This document shows positions 12,165 through 22,726 of a stretch of 64,000 bases of DNA, one piece after another (within the stretch, counting starts at the first letter, position 1; every line of letters begins with the position of its first letter). The translations under genes were made by a program, and so were the position numbers. The notes under the pieces are model-generated. The model saw nothing but the letters and a program-made list of their open reading frames with translations, searched no databases and had not been told where the DNA came from. Source of the stretch: Ottelia alismoides (taxonomy: Eukaryota > Streptophyta > Magnoliopsida > Alismatales > Hydrocharitaceae); contig JAZKJV010004148.1 in NCBI GenBank assembly GCA_037367405.1, forward strand, positions 682,501 through 746,500, in the 5' to 3' direction.

Positions 12165-12196
12165 CTATACTTAGGATCAAATAATCCTAAGTATAG
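12165..12196 (-). repeat. Post-pol hairpin H2 of element D
   Basis: Perfect 13-bp arms CTATACTTAGGAT (12165-12177) and ATCCTAAGTATAG (12184-12196), 6-nt loop. In sense RNA the stem is followed at once by a G-run (plus-strand cccc before 12165), copying the last bases of the PPT. Confidence 0.9.
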
Positions 12197-12264
12197 CAGA
12201 CTGTACAAAAAGCAGGGAGGGTCAAGGGTGGGAATACACAGATCGTACTCAAATTGTCTCCCCT

Positions 12265-12294
12265 TATACTTAGGGTAAGATACTCCTAAGTATA
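12265..12294 (-). repeat. Post-pol hairpin H3 of element D
   Basis: Perfect 10-bp arms TATACTTAGG (12265-12274) and CCTAAGTATA (12285-12294), 10-nt loop, again next to a short C-run on the plus strand. Confidence 0.85.
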
Positions 12295-12358
12295 GACAAG
12301 AAGAGGAGACAATGGAGAGGATCGAAATGAAATGAAAAACTCGGGGTGCACATCCCCC

Positions 12359-12391
12359 CTATACTTAGGACAAAGTACGTCCTATGTATAG
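12359..12391 (-). repeat. Post-pol hairpin H4 of element D
   Basis: 13-bp arms CTATACTTAGGAC (12359-12371) and GTCCTATGTATAG (12379-12391) with one mismatch and a 7-nt loop; a five-base C-run precedes it on the plus strand. The open frame of pol ends inside this unit (12365-12367). Confidence 0.85.
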
Positions 12392-15300
12392 AAAACTGTC
12401 TACAAGGGCGGCACCTCTTAGATACAAAAAGAAGATAGAAAAGGAGAAGAAGAAAAGAAGAAAAGAAGAAAATCCGATAAACAGTTCTTGGAGTACATCG
12501 TCTGAATCTTCTGATGCTGCAGCAGTTGTGGAAATGTCTTTGTGGTGCACGAGCTGAATGGAGTCTACAAAGGCCAAGAATGCATCTGGTTCGAGGTAAG
12601 GCTTCAGGAGTTGGCCGTTGACGACGAAGGGTTGTGCGTCCGGGGACAATTCTGATATGGCAATACTTCCATTGTCACGCACTTCACAAACTCGGAATGG
12701 CCCTATCCACTTACTCTTCAATTTGCCCGGGAAGATCTGCAACCTTGCATCAAATAACCACACTTTCTGTCCAACATCAAAGGTCTTTCGTCTGATGTGC
12801 CGGTCATGCCAGCATTTCACCTTCTCTTTGTACATCAATGTGTTATCGTATGCATAGTCTCGGAATTCCAAGAGCCTGTTCAGATCATCTTTTCTCTTCT
12901 GACCACTTTTGCGTGAGTCCAAATTGCAACTGTTAACTGCCCATAAAGATTTGTGAATTAATTCAACTGGCAGATGGCACGGCTTTCCATATACAAGATG
13001 ATAGGGCGACATGCCCAAGGGAGACTTGTAGGCAGTTCTGTAAGCCCATAAGACGGAGCCCAAGAGTTGAGACCAGTCTTTCCTGTTTGGCCTAACAAGT
13101 TTCTACAGGATAGTCTTGATTTCTCTGTTTGATAACTCCGCCATGCCATTGGTCTGAGGATGGTAAGGAGACGCGACATGATGATCGATGCCGTACTCCT
13201 TCGTTAACTTCTTGACCTCTTTGTTATTGAAGTGGCTACCCCCGTATGATATGAGAATTTTCGGTATCCCGAACCGCGAAATGATGTTCTTCTTCAGGAA
13301 CTGGCATACTGTTCGGCTGTCGGCGGCTCGAGCGGGGATAGCTTCAACCCAACGACTCACGTAATCGACGACAAGAAGGATGTGCTTAAAATCTTGACTG
13401 TTAGGGAACGGTCCCATGAAGTCAATGCCCCATGCATCGAAAACATCTGCTATCTGAATGCTTTTCAGGGGCATTGAATCTTTGGCAGTAAGTGTACCTT
13501 TAAACCTCTGACAGTCAATACATCTTTTGACAAATTCTGCAGCATCCTTAAATAATGTGGGCCACCAGAAGCCCCACTGAAGTACTTTGGCTGCCGTACG
13601 ATCTCCAGAGTGATGTCTGCCAGATTTGAGCGAGTGGCAATGCTCGAGGACACTAGATTGCTCCTCCTGAGGGATGCACCTGCGCCAAATGCAATCCGCT
13701 CCTTCCCTGAATAATAGAGGATCCTCCCATTGGTAGAACCGGATGGTCGACATGAATTTGTTCTTCTGATTCTTCGTCCAATCCGACGGCGTTACCCCAG
13801 AGGCGAGGTAGTTGACTATATCAGCATACCAAGGAAGAGAATCCACTATAAGGATTGATTCGTCAGGAAAGGTTTCCGTGATAGGTGCATTGTTCAGAGG
13901 AGGCTCATGCTGCTCTATTCTGGAGAGATGGTCTGCTACCACATTTTGAACTCCAGGCTTGTCCTTGATTTCCAAATCAAATTCCTGGAGGAGAAGGATC
14001 CAACGGATCAGTCTTGACTTGGCATCCTTCTTCTGCTGTAGGTACCGGATAGAAGAGTGGTCTGTAAAAATTGTGACTTTTGATCCAAGCAAATAGGATC
14101 TGAACTTCTCAAGGGCGAAAACCACAGCCAGCAATTCTTTCTCTGTCACTGTATAATTTCTCTGTGCTTCATCTAATGTTCTGCTGGCATAGTGAATGGC
14201 ATAGGGCGCTTTCTCTTTCCTTTGCCCAAGAACAACCCCGACTGCAAAGTCTGACGCGTCGGTCTTGATTTCAAAAGGAAGAGTCCAGTCTGGCGGCTGT
14301 AAGATCGGAGCCTGAGTAATAAGCTCCTTCAGCTGATTGAAAGCAAGGAGAACATACTGATCTACATTGAACTCTGTTTCCTTGCACAGAAGCTCTGTCA
14401 AAGGTCGGTCAATACGGCTGAAATCCTTGATGAATCGCCTGTAAAATCCCACATGCCCTAGGAATGACCTTACATTCTTCACTGTCTGAGGTGGCTGAAG
14501 ATTTGAAATAACATCCACCTTCGCCGAGTCGACTTCCATGCCACGTTTGGAAATGACGTGACCCAGCACAATGCCTTCAGTGACCATAAAGTTGCTCTTT
14601 TCCCATGAAAGCACTAAATTAACTTCCCGACACTTCTGAAGCACTCTGTCTAGGTGCTCAAGACAAGAATCAAAACTATCACCATAGACAGAGAATTCGT
14701 CCATGAACACCTCGAGAAAACTGCCTACCATCTCGACGAAGACTGCTAACATGCATCTTTGGAAAGTTGCAGGTGCATTGCATAAACCAAAGGGCATTTT
14801 CTTGAAGGCATAGGTGCCGAACGGGCAAGTGAAGGTAGTCTTCTCTTGATCTTCAGGAGCGATCACCACTTGATTGTACCGGAGTACCCATCCAAAAAGC
14901 AGAAGAACTCCTTGCCTGCTAATCTTTCCAGAACTTGATCAATGAATGGCAAGGGAAAGTGGTCCTTCTTAGTTGCTGCATTGAGACGGCGGTAGTCAAC
15001 ACACACCCGTCAGGATGTTGGTACCCGAGTGGATATTTCCTCTCCTTTGTCATTTGCAACCACGGTCAGCCCAGATTTCTTTGGAACTACATGCAGTGGA
15101 CTTACACATTTTGAGTCGGAGATGGGATAGATAAAGCCTGCGTCACACCATTTCATTATCTCTTTCATGACGACGTCCCTGAGGTTAGGGTTCAACCTTC
15201 TTTGGAATTCGCGGGGCGGTTTGGCATCTTCTTCCAGATAGATGTGGTGTGAACACAAAGCTGGATTTATCCCTCGGAGATCTGATACACACCAACCAAG

Positions 15301-15603
15301 TGCCTTGCGGTTCTTTTCTAGAACCTCGAGAAGACGAGATTCCTGATCCGGATTCAACCTGCTGCTGATGATGACCGGATACATTTGTTCTTCACCCGTA
15401 AGGAAAGCATACTTCATGCCTGCAGGAAGTGGCTTGAGTTCTGGTGTTGATCTGTCCAGCTTGTTGGTCACTTCAGACACTATGCTGGTGGTGGGATGTA
15501 CTTCTTTGAAGGGTTGACCATCCTCATCATTTTGTTGAGATCCTGGGGATGTGCCGAACAGTTCTGCGCTAAGCTGATCGTGTTTGGTCTGGAGTGAATG
15601 CAC
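12365..15603 (-). pseudogene. Element D pol: reverse transcriptase, RNase H, integrase (nearly intact)
   Basis: Ty3/gypsy pol, same frame as the protease upstream. Reverse transcriptase: WCDAGFIYPIS and PLHVVPKKSG, the IDQV block, FLDGYSG with the first catalytic Asp, then [10 protein letters not shown] (14680-14710), where the usual second Asp is Glu. RNase [11 protein letters not shown] near 14270, [21 protein letters not shown] near 14060. Integrase: HHCC zinc finger (HH about 13620, CIDC about 13520), DFMGPFP first Asp near 13430, ISYGGSHF where the second Asp is Tyr (codon 13244-13246), [12 protein letters not shown] with the Glu near 13140, and a C-terminal KWIGPF module near 12690. No chromodomain is seen. 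Defects: TGA at 15010-15012, a one-base loss near 14880, TAG at 13103-13105. The long open frames (588 and 232 codons) show recent decay. The C-terminal tail is unusually rich in Phe and Ser. Confidence 0.93.
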
Positions 15604-15621
15604 AAAGAGATGCGCCTACAT

Positions 15622-16974
15622 CTAAGAATCTGTCTCCCAAGAATCATCGGAGCCGAGGGTAACTGTGCTTTCCAAGTCTTCCTCAAGAGTGAGGATTTCT
15701 TGGGTCCAAGAATCGTCCAGTGACAAGAATGAATCTCTGATCTCTGTAATAAAGTCACAGTCTGCTTCGCATGCTGGCTGGCTCTCATCAGTCGTGGCAT
15801 TCGGCTCTCTATTCATGTTGATAGTGATCCGTTTGGTGTCCGAGCTAAAAGTAATCTTGCTAGACCCGTAATCAACCACGGCACCTGAAGTACGAAGAAA
15901 TGGTCGGCCAACGATGATAGGGGTCTGGAGTAGAGGTGCATGTGTGTCCATATCAAGGACTACAAAATCGGCTGAGAATTGCATCTCCTGCACTTTAACT
16001 ACGACGTCTTCCAAAAGACCTCGGGGCCGCTTGACGGATCGGTCAGCGAACTGAAGGATCATGCGTGTCTGCTTGAGCGGACCCATCCCAAATTCTTGCA
16101 TTATGGATGAGGGCAGAAGGTTGATGGAAGATCCACTGTCAAGGAGAGTGCGCTCGAAGACCTGGTCAAAAATCTCACAACTGATCAGAGGTGCTCCTGT
16201 ATCTTGCTTCTTCTGTGGGAGGTTGCTGATGGCTGCTACGGTGGCCATGGAGAGAACGTGCTTTTCTACATCTCGGCGTCTGTTTTCTTGAGCTGGGCGA
16301 TGCCTGTTAGTACATGCCTCCTTTAGTCCTTTCTTCACCGCTGGCATGTACTCCACGACCTTCAACAAAGGAATCTCAATAGTCAACTTGTCTAATATTT
16401 CCATAACTCCTGGATCAGACAATGCATTTTTTCGTTTTGCATTTTTTTTGGTTTTTTCTATTGCATGAAGAAAAGGAATATGTACATCACTGGCAGGAAA
16501 ATTAGAGTTCTTATTTACATCAAAATCGTCGCCCATCAAATGTTGTACATCCAGACTACAAAAAGGAGTACAAACTGTATCCTGGCATGCTGGTGCTGCT
16601 GGGCGAGCAAAAAGTGTAGTGTCCGCTCCGTCGGCTGGAGAGGGATCGGCTGCTGCTGGCGGCTCCTCCAAGGCTGGCACGGCTTCGCTTCGGCTGCAAA
16701 CTTCTTTTTGGTGTTTTTGATTTTGCTGATTTTTTTTGTATTTTCTGCTGGGACTGATGGTAGGGCACGACGGCTGGACTGACTTCTCCTTCTTCTTCCT
16801 CCTCACCCGCCCCTGTAGCTGGCACGACTGATGCGGAAGATGACGATCCACCTGTTTCTTTATTCCCCCCATTCTTGGTAGCAGGCGGAGGCAAGGCCCT
16901 ACCGCTCCTAAGAGTAACAACATTAGAATAAGCAGTAATATCATTATCGGACACGGACACGGACAAGACATCAC
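15622..16974 (-). pseudogene. Element D Gag-Pol linker and aspartic protease
   Basis: A 450-codon open frame. Its first third overlaps the end of gag in another frame and may not be real coding sequence there. The middle has EILDKLTIEIPLLKVVEYMP, typical of the Athila region just before protease. The retropepsin active site is LLDSGSSINLLP, with the catalytic DSG triplet at 16132-16140, followed by LQFADRSVKRPRGLLEDV, ADFVVLDMD and the IIVGRPFL block that closes the fold. Protease would release Gag and Pol proteins in the particle. Two stops (TAG at 15622-15624 and 15616-15618) separate it from reverse transcriptase, which lies in the same frame. The frame change relative to gag near 16.6-16.75 kb may be a mutation; Athila elements commonly have a single gag-pol frame. 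Confidence 0.88.
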
Positions 16975-18851
16975 AATCTACCTGCTCTCTCTTCTTGAAA
17001 TTATTGGGGTTGGCTTCGACTTGAGCCGGAATGGTGGTTTGGGTGGCGGTCAGGTCGTCAAGCTGCTTGGTCATTTCCGCTAGCCCTTTGATAAGTTGGG
17101 CTAGACAATCCATGATAGGATTTACAGGGGGTGCTTCAGTGGGTTCAACGTGAAGACCACGCTGCTGTTGTATGGATGGGTGCGGAGGTTGTTGTTGATG
17201 GTGTTGAGGTAGTGCAGGAAGTTGAATTTGCTGATAAGAGGGGGGAGGATACTGCTGATATTGTTGAGGTGGGGCAGCCACATACTGATGAAACGGCTGT
17301 GGATGGCGGTACTGCGGCTGCTGGTACAGCTGATTCTGCCTCCATTGATTTGGATACTGGGGAGGCTGATGGTACTGCTGATGAGGCTGAGAGGACTGCC
17401 CAAAGCGACCACCCTGAGGTTGGTGGTACTGCCGGTTGGCAAGTGGCTGACCCTGGGGTTGTCCCATAGGACGGTTCGGCTGTGCATTGTTGGTCCATAC
17501 CCCGTTCACTTCCTGAATAAGGGGTGGTGGTGGGAAGACTGGATCAGGTCCTGAAAGAAACTCTGGCTAGTACACAACCATCTATTGTTGCGGCTGGCCC
17601 TGGTCGGGCGCCTGCACGTAGTACACGTGCTGGACTGCCGGTGGCTGTTGGCTCGGCTGAGGCTGATGCTGCGGTTGCTGCTCGTCCTTCTTCTCAGCTG
17701 GAGCTTCGGATAATGTTGTCGACTGAACAGAGTTGATGGTGCCCACCAACAGTTCAAGGTACTTGTTGATCTGATCAAGCTTGTCTAAGTTCTGTGTCCT
17801 CTTCTCGATCACAGCGAGTTTTTCGAGGTCCTATGATCGCTTCTCAATGATGACAACTTTCGAGAGATGGCCCCCGATGATACTGAGGTTGGAGCTCTCA
17901 TCTCTCTCTGCCTCCTTGGACGCTGCCATGTGTACTTGCTTTTGGAGGATCTGGGGCTGCTTCTGATATGCCTTGGATGAAGAGAGGGCGGCCTCTCCTT
18001 CGGCCATTTCTTCAAATATCTGCCAGACTACGTCTTCATCCTTGTTAAAATGTGAGCCCTCACATGCTACGTCAACGGGCCTTTGGCTCTCAATGTTCAG
18101 TCCCCCAAAGAAGTGCTGGACCAAGCTGGTCTTCGGAATATCATGATGGGGACACTTCTCCTGCAGATCAGTGAATCTCTCCCATGCTTCATGTATTGAC
18201 TCATGGGGTCCTTGGGAGAAATTACTGATTCGGGCTCGCATCTGGTTGAGCCGACCGAGAGGATAATACTTATGCAGGAAGGCTGACTTCAGCTCCTCCC
18301 AGATGATTGACCCAATAGAGGGCCTTGTCTTGTAGGCTGAAGGGAAACACCATCATCTTGACAATGTCCAGAGGGACATTGGGATAGTGAGTAGTGCGGC
18401 AAATGCGGGAGAATTGCTGCAGGTGAATGTACGGCTCCTCACTGGTATTTCCATGGAATGCAGGGAGAAGAGCAATGAACTGGGGCTTCAGCTCAAAGTG
18501 AGCGTGTACCGGTGGAATGAGGATCCACTCGTTCATCTGGCTGTCTCCTGGATTGTATGTTTCTTTAAGTGTAGGCTTCGATGGTGGTAATTCCGGGTCA
18601 TCAACATCAGGACCACCACCTCCACCTCCTCCTCCTCTGCCTCCTCTGCCTCTGCCTCCTCCTCCCTCGTCTCAGGTCATCATATCGTTCAACATATCCT
18701 GGAATGCTGTCTGCGTGAGGGCCTGCTCGGTCAACTACTGTTAAATGGCCTGGATAGATGCCAACAATTGTGCATTGACTTGATTCTGGTCGGGCATCTG
18801 TCCTTCTGGTTGGGGTGGCTGCTGACCCTTGCCCTTTCCTCCGGGAGCCAT
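16556..18851 (-). pseudogene. Element D gag (capsid protein, interrupted)
   Basis: Gag of an Athila-like element, forming the cytoplasmic particle. I place the start at ATG 18851-18849 (MAPGGKGKGQQPP), because this frame continues into the recognisable capsid region. In-frame stops follow at 18741 (TAA), 18735 (TAG) and 18672 (TGA), then a Gly/Arg-rich stretch (18605-18670). The capsid core includes FELKPQFIALLPAFHGNTSEEP and FPFSLQDKALYWVNHLGG (18270-18536), then after a frameshift near 18300 FSQGPHESIHEAWERF and FFGGLN (17831-18241). A TAG near 17830 and further stops near 17580 precede a Gln/Pro/Tyr-rich tail (17130-17509), a coiled-coil-like LAQLIKGLAEMTKQLDDL, and the lineage mark VVTLRSGRALPPP near 16,900. 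No CCHC zinc knuckle is visible. Several stops could come from CAG or CGA by C-to-T change. Confidence 0.88.
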
Positions 18852-21190
18852 ATCAGGGTCTGAGTCGGACGAAATAAACTCTGGAGTAGTCTCCAGGGCT
18901 CACTCTGTCTTCTATCTGCATAATGAGATAGTCCAAATCAGATTACTTGCAATTGTGTTCAGCTGCCGTGATGAAGCTGGAATTCAGGTCAACCCCATCA
19001 TGTTGTGAATGGAAAAGGATGTAGACTGTAATCGACTTCCATTCACAACGGCAAAAGTGGGACAAAAGTGATCCCAGTTTATTAGGTGGCCAAGAGAAAT
19101 GTAGAAAACGAGGAGTCTGGAGATCGATCCGCAAAGTCCGGATCGGGTTCTCGGGAATCGCCTCGAATTTATTGGCGGAGTTGAGTCCATGGAATAGATG
19201 TGGGTTTCGGCATGGTACCGGCGAAAACCATCCATGGATCAACTTCGCGAAGCACAAGAGAAGGTTGGATGTTGGAAGAAAGATACGATGGTCAACGAGG
19301 AATAAAAGGAGTGTAAAATAGTAGAGAGGCTCGGTTGAGCAGGGTGGTCAAAGGGAGAAACAACAAAATGTGCGCAAAGGCGCGTGACTTGATCTTTGAA
19401 CCTTAATCTAGATCCATACAAACACAATACAAAATCAGGTTCACCAACTCACGCCATGTGAAGCCGTGAAAGTTCGGCTATTTATTATCTTTTCATTTTT
19501 AGAGTTGAGATTTCAGGCATATCTTGTAACAAGTCCTTAGTACGCTACCCTATAGGAGAGAGAGTATTGCCAGAAGAGTATCCCGTACTTGTCCTCCTCC
19601 TGTGTAACCTGTAGTCTGTACTTTTTGGAGTCCTTGTAACCCTTCCTGGATCCCTACTCAGCCAAAGAAATAGAGAGAGGAAGCCGATAGGCGAAACCAA
19701 TACTTCGGTTCTTGCTCGCAACGGAATCACCCGTGAGCGTGCAAGAACCTACTCGGACGCAGGACAATGAGACAGACACCCCCGTGAAGGCGTGGCCTAT
19801 GCTCAATACTTCGGACAGGGTCGATGCTCTACACAACAGAGAGTCATCATTGGTGACCAAGCCCTACTTGCCTACGTACGATAGAAGCGCCATTACTTCG
19901 GAAATCCAGGCGATACACAAGGCAGTTGCAGACTGGGTTTTTGGCTTTAATCCTTAGGGGGTCGCACTCGCTCAAGGGAGTAGGGTTTTGGTCCCCCTCC
20001 AAGGTACCTGAAAACAATGAGGGCTTTATGAACCCGGTACAAGGATAGTCCATTACGGATTTTAATTAAGGTCAAAGTTTATTTAGCAATCCCCTTGTTT
20101 TAATTTTTGGGTTTTCACTTTTTTTGAGTCTATTTTCATACCAGCGCCTAACGTTTTTGTAGATTCTCATGTAAGTCCTATGTGCTCAAAATCAGAGGGA
20201 GATAGCGGAAAAGCCGTGCAAGTGGTTCCATGGTGGAAATCTCACCATTGAACCGATTGTTGCATGTTGAGTTAGAAGACTTACAGTGCATCCCAACTCT
20301 CTCCATGTGGTATGCAAAACAGAATTTTTAAACATATCTACATGTCGGTATGCAAGGCACAAAATCGCCCTAAACATTAGCTGCTATTAGCGTGAAGAAC
20401 CATAAGTCGTTTATTCATCTTTAGCCAGAAAGGTCCAGTCTTGGCTCACCCCTCCTGTTCTCAACACACTTGAGTTTAGGAGATAGCGCTTTACGGGGCT
20501 CGCTGTGGCACAAGGGCTAAGAGACAAATGAACGACTTGTTTAATTTTGACTAGATCCATACGAAGCAGACTATAGGGACATGCATTCTTATTAATGTGT
20601 GGACCTAGCTACCGAGTCAAGCAACCTATATCTAGGGGCTCCAAGCACACAAAACAAAGTAAAAATAAAGGCGGAAAGCTCAAAACTTCGGAAAACAAAG
20701 AAAAGAAAGCGATGGAAAACTCGAAAAAACCGCGATGAGGCCCCCAGGTGAACAATCACCCGGGCACTGGACCTCATTGTGAAGAGTAGAGTCCTGTTAG
20801 TTATTACATGCCAAAATTGTCTCTCTCTCACAATAAATTACACAAATGATCCTAAGTGTTCTAGACCTATCTAATCCTCCTCTCCTTGTACCCTTGGTGC
20901 TCTCTCCAGATGGCCATGAGGTGAAGACCACCCTCCTCCAAGCTCGGCTGCCTTGGCTCCCTAAGAAGCCATCCTTGCGTGGTGGGCCCTCGCATCAAAG
21001 TCACAAAGAGATTCAATCAGTATAGCTCAATCAATAAAATGAAGCAGGAAAGAATTAATCACAAGGAATAAATCAATATGGCATAGTGATTAATTACATT
21101 AGAAATAGCTGCTCATAAAATCAATGATGAATCAAAAAAAAATATTTTTTTACACAAGAATGATAAAATAAAATAGGCTATGCTCATTGC
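18852..21190 (-). other. Element D 5' leader between PBS and gag
   Basis: About 2.3 kb of untranslated leader. No long or conserved ORF is present. Parts around 19430-19560 and 19860-20060 match the leader of element A at 26110-26260 and 26350-26530, for example TCACCAA followed by a TTATCTTTTCA block and the GTACCTGAA..ACAATGAGGG stretch, so it belongs to the element. A long-range imperfect stem (20404-20418 with 20526-20538, AAGTCGTT-type arms) could fold in the RNA; whether it is a packaging or dimer signal is unknown. Confidence 0.7.
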
Positions 21191-21208
21191 TCCCCGACAA
21201 CGGCGCCA
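21191..21208 (-). promoter_or_regulatory. Primer binding site (tRNA-Asp) of element D
   Basis: The minus strand reads TGGCGCCGTTGTCGGGGA, two bases inside the 5' LTR. From knowledge of plant tRNAs this matches the 3' end of tRNA-Asp with one mismatch (usual PBS TGGCGCCGTTGCCGGGGA), the primer commonly used by Athila and Tat elements. Minus-strand cDNA synthesis would begin here. Confidence 0.92.
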
Positions 21209-22046
21209 TCTGATAACACGGTAATTCCGCAAGGGTCACAATAAATGATATATATAGTGTCGCTGAGGCGACCGCTCGCAGAACACCCATGTTGACCAGC
21301 ATTTAACCCACAATAAAAGAATGAATGGATGAAGTCCCAAAAAAATGTAAATTAATATTTTTTACTCTACCACAAGATGTACAGTGACTAAGTATGTAGA
21401 GGTCGAACCACAGAGAGCAATACAAAAATGCAGTAGCCTATGATGTGCATGTACCACAGAGTCATCCTTATGTGAAGCCTATTTTTGTGGGTTATTATTA
21501 TTATTATATATGTATATATATTTATTATTTTCATTTTAATAATATATTTATGTAATATATATATATATATCATTTACAGAATATGAATATATAGATATAT
21601 ACCCATAGAGGGTATGTATAAAGCATATAATACAAACATATGTGTATATTTATATATCTATATATATATATATATATAATTTTTTTAATTTAATTCTCAG
21701 ATTGTTATACATTAATTTATATATAATATTTTTTTATTTTTCAATAAGAGAATATATATATATATAATGTAGTGAGAGGGGTGATACAATATTTATAAAA
21801 ATATACAAAAATAATCAAAAATTCAGAACTAAAGTCTTTTTGGTATTTTCATGATTTTTTACTGTTTTTGTGCTTTTTGGGCATTTTTCAACAGATTTTT
21901 GGTATTTTTAAATACTGAAATAAAGCAAAACAGTGGAGTAGCTACTGGCTGGGGGTAAAATGATAATAAAATATCACACAACCACAAAATTTTTCCAAAC
22001 TATTTTTAAAGTGAAGAGGTTAAAATATAAAAACTACAGAACTTGA

Positions 22047-22182
22047 ACGGGTGACTTAACACCAACCAAGTTGAGAAACGAAACCCGGAGTTCAAAGTAG
22101 TATATATAGGGACCCAGCTTAGGAATATGGTAGCCCGATCTTCTTTCGCAGAAAGCAGCTTTGATAGAAGCAAGAAATGACC
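22047..22182. other. LTR-specific insertion of about 127 bp in D 5' LTR
   Basis: The LTRs agree up to ACTACAGAACTTGA and resume at AATTTTTGGGGTTTTC, but only the 5' LTR has this segment between them. It is less AT-rich than its surroundings and shows neither clear terminal repeats nor a TSD. Origin not recognised. Because the two LTRs are made identical at insertion, it arrived after D inserted. Confidence 0.8.
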
Positions 22183-22696
22183 CTTGCAATTTTTGGGGTT
22201 TTCTAGAATTTTTTAGATTTTTTAGAAGTTTTTGAGTATTTTTGAATTTTTAAGGTTTTTCTTTTGAGATTTTTAGTGATTTTTATATTAACACTAAAAT
22301 ATGATAAAATAGACCATAGTTATTTTTTTTGGAATTTTTCAATGTGTTTTACTATTTATTTGGTATTTTATAAACTAGACAGTAAATAAAATGCATGTTT
22401 TTGATTTTTAATAAATGCAAAAATGCAACAAAATTAAAAATTAAAACTATGGCGTGCAAGAGCAAGCTAACAGGAGCTCATATCCATTTTTGCAAAAAAT
22501 TTTCAAGTTAATATGGGACATGAAATAAATAGATAAAGCCTACAAAAATTAAACAGCCTGGCAGTGGCATTTTTACAAAAAAAATATTTCTCAGGGGCAT
22601 CCATGCAAAAATTACTACAGAAATAAACATTTACTTTTATTTTTGGGGCTATTTTACAATTAACAAAACCCGCCATGGTTAAAGTGCAAAAATCAC

Positions 22697-22726
22697 GCGC
22701 CTCACGTGGGACTGCACGTGAGGCGC
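22697..22726. repeat. GC-rich 12-bp palindrome with two G-boxes (5' LTR)
   Basis: Identical to the 3' LTR copy at 6961-6990: 12-bp arms, 6-nt loop, CACGTG in each arm. Perfect retention in both LTRs despite about 4% divergence nearby. Confidence 0.9.

Larger units (their letters stand above)
9727..12364 (-). other. Element D 3' non-coding spacer between integrase and PPT
   Basis: About 2.6 kb without a credible coding frame, in the position where some Athila elements carry an env-like gene. Two blocks (about 9960-10320 and 10430-10840) match the equivalent spacer of element B (33650-33930 and 34050-34470), including CTCTTTCCTCGAGGAGC and a stretch around CTTTTGAAGC, although neither copy has an ORF there. 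From 10870 to 11880 the sequence is AT-rich and full of recurring TTTTCACA, TTTGACAA and TTTGCAAA words. It ends with an array of four hairpins beside the pol stop. Confidence 0.75.

Noticed and set aside
17131..17469. Several 110-120-codon frames opposite or overlapping the Gln/Pro-rich part of D gag
   Set aside because: Low-complexity CAG-rich DNA opens all frames; only the frame continuous with capsid and VVTLRSGR was kept.
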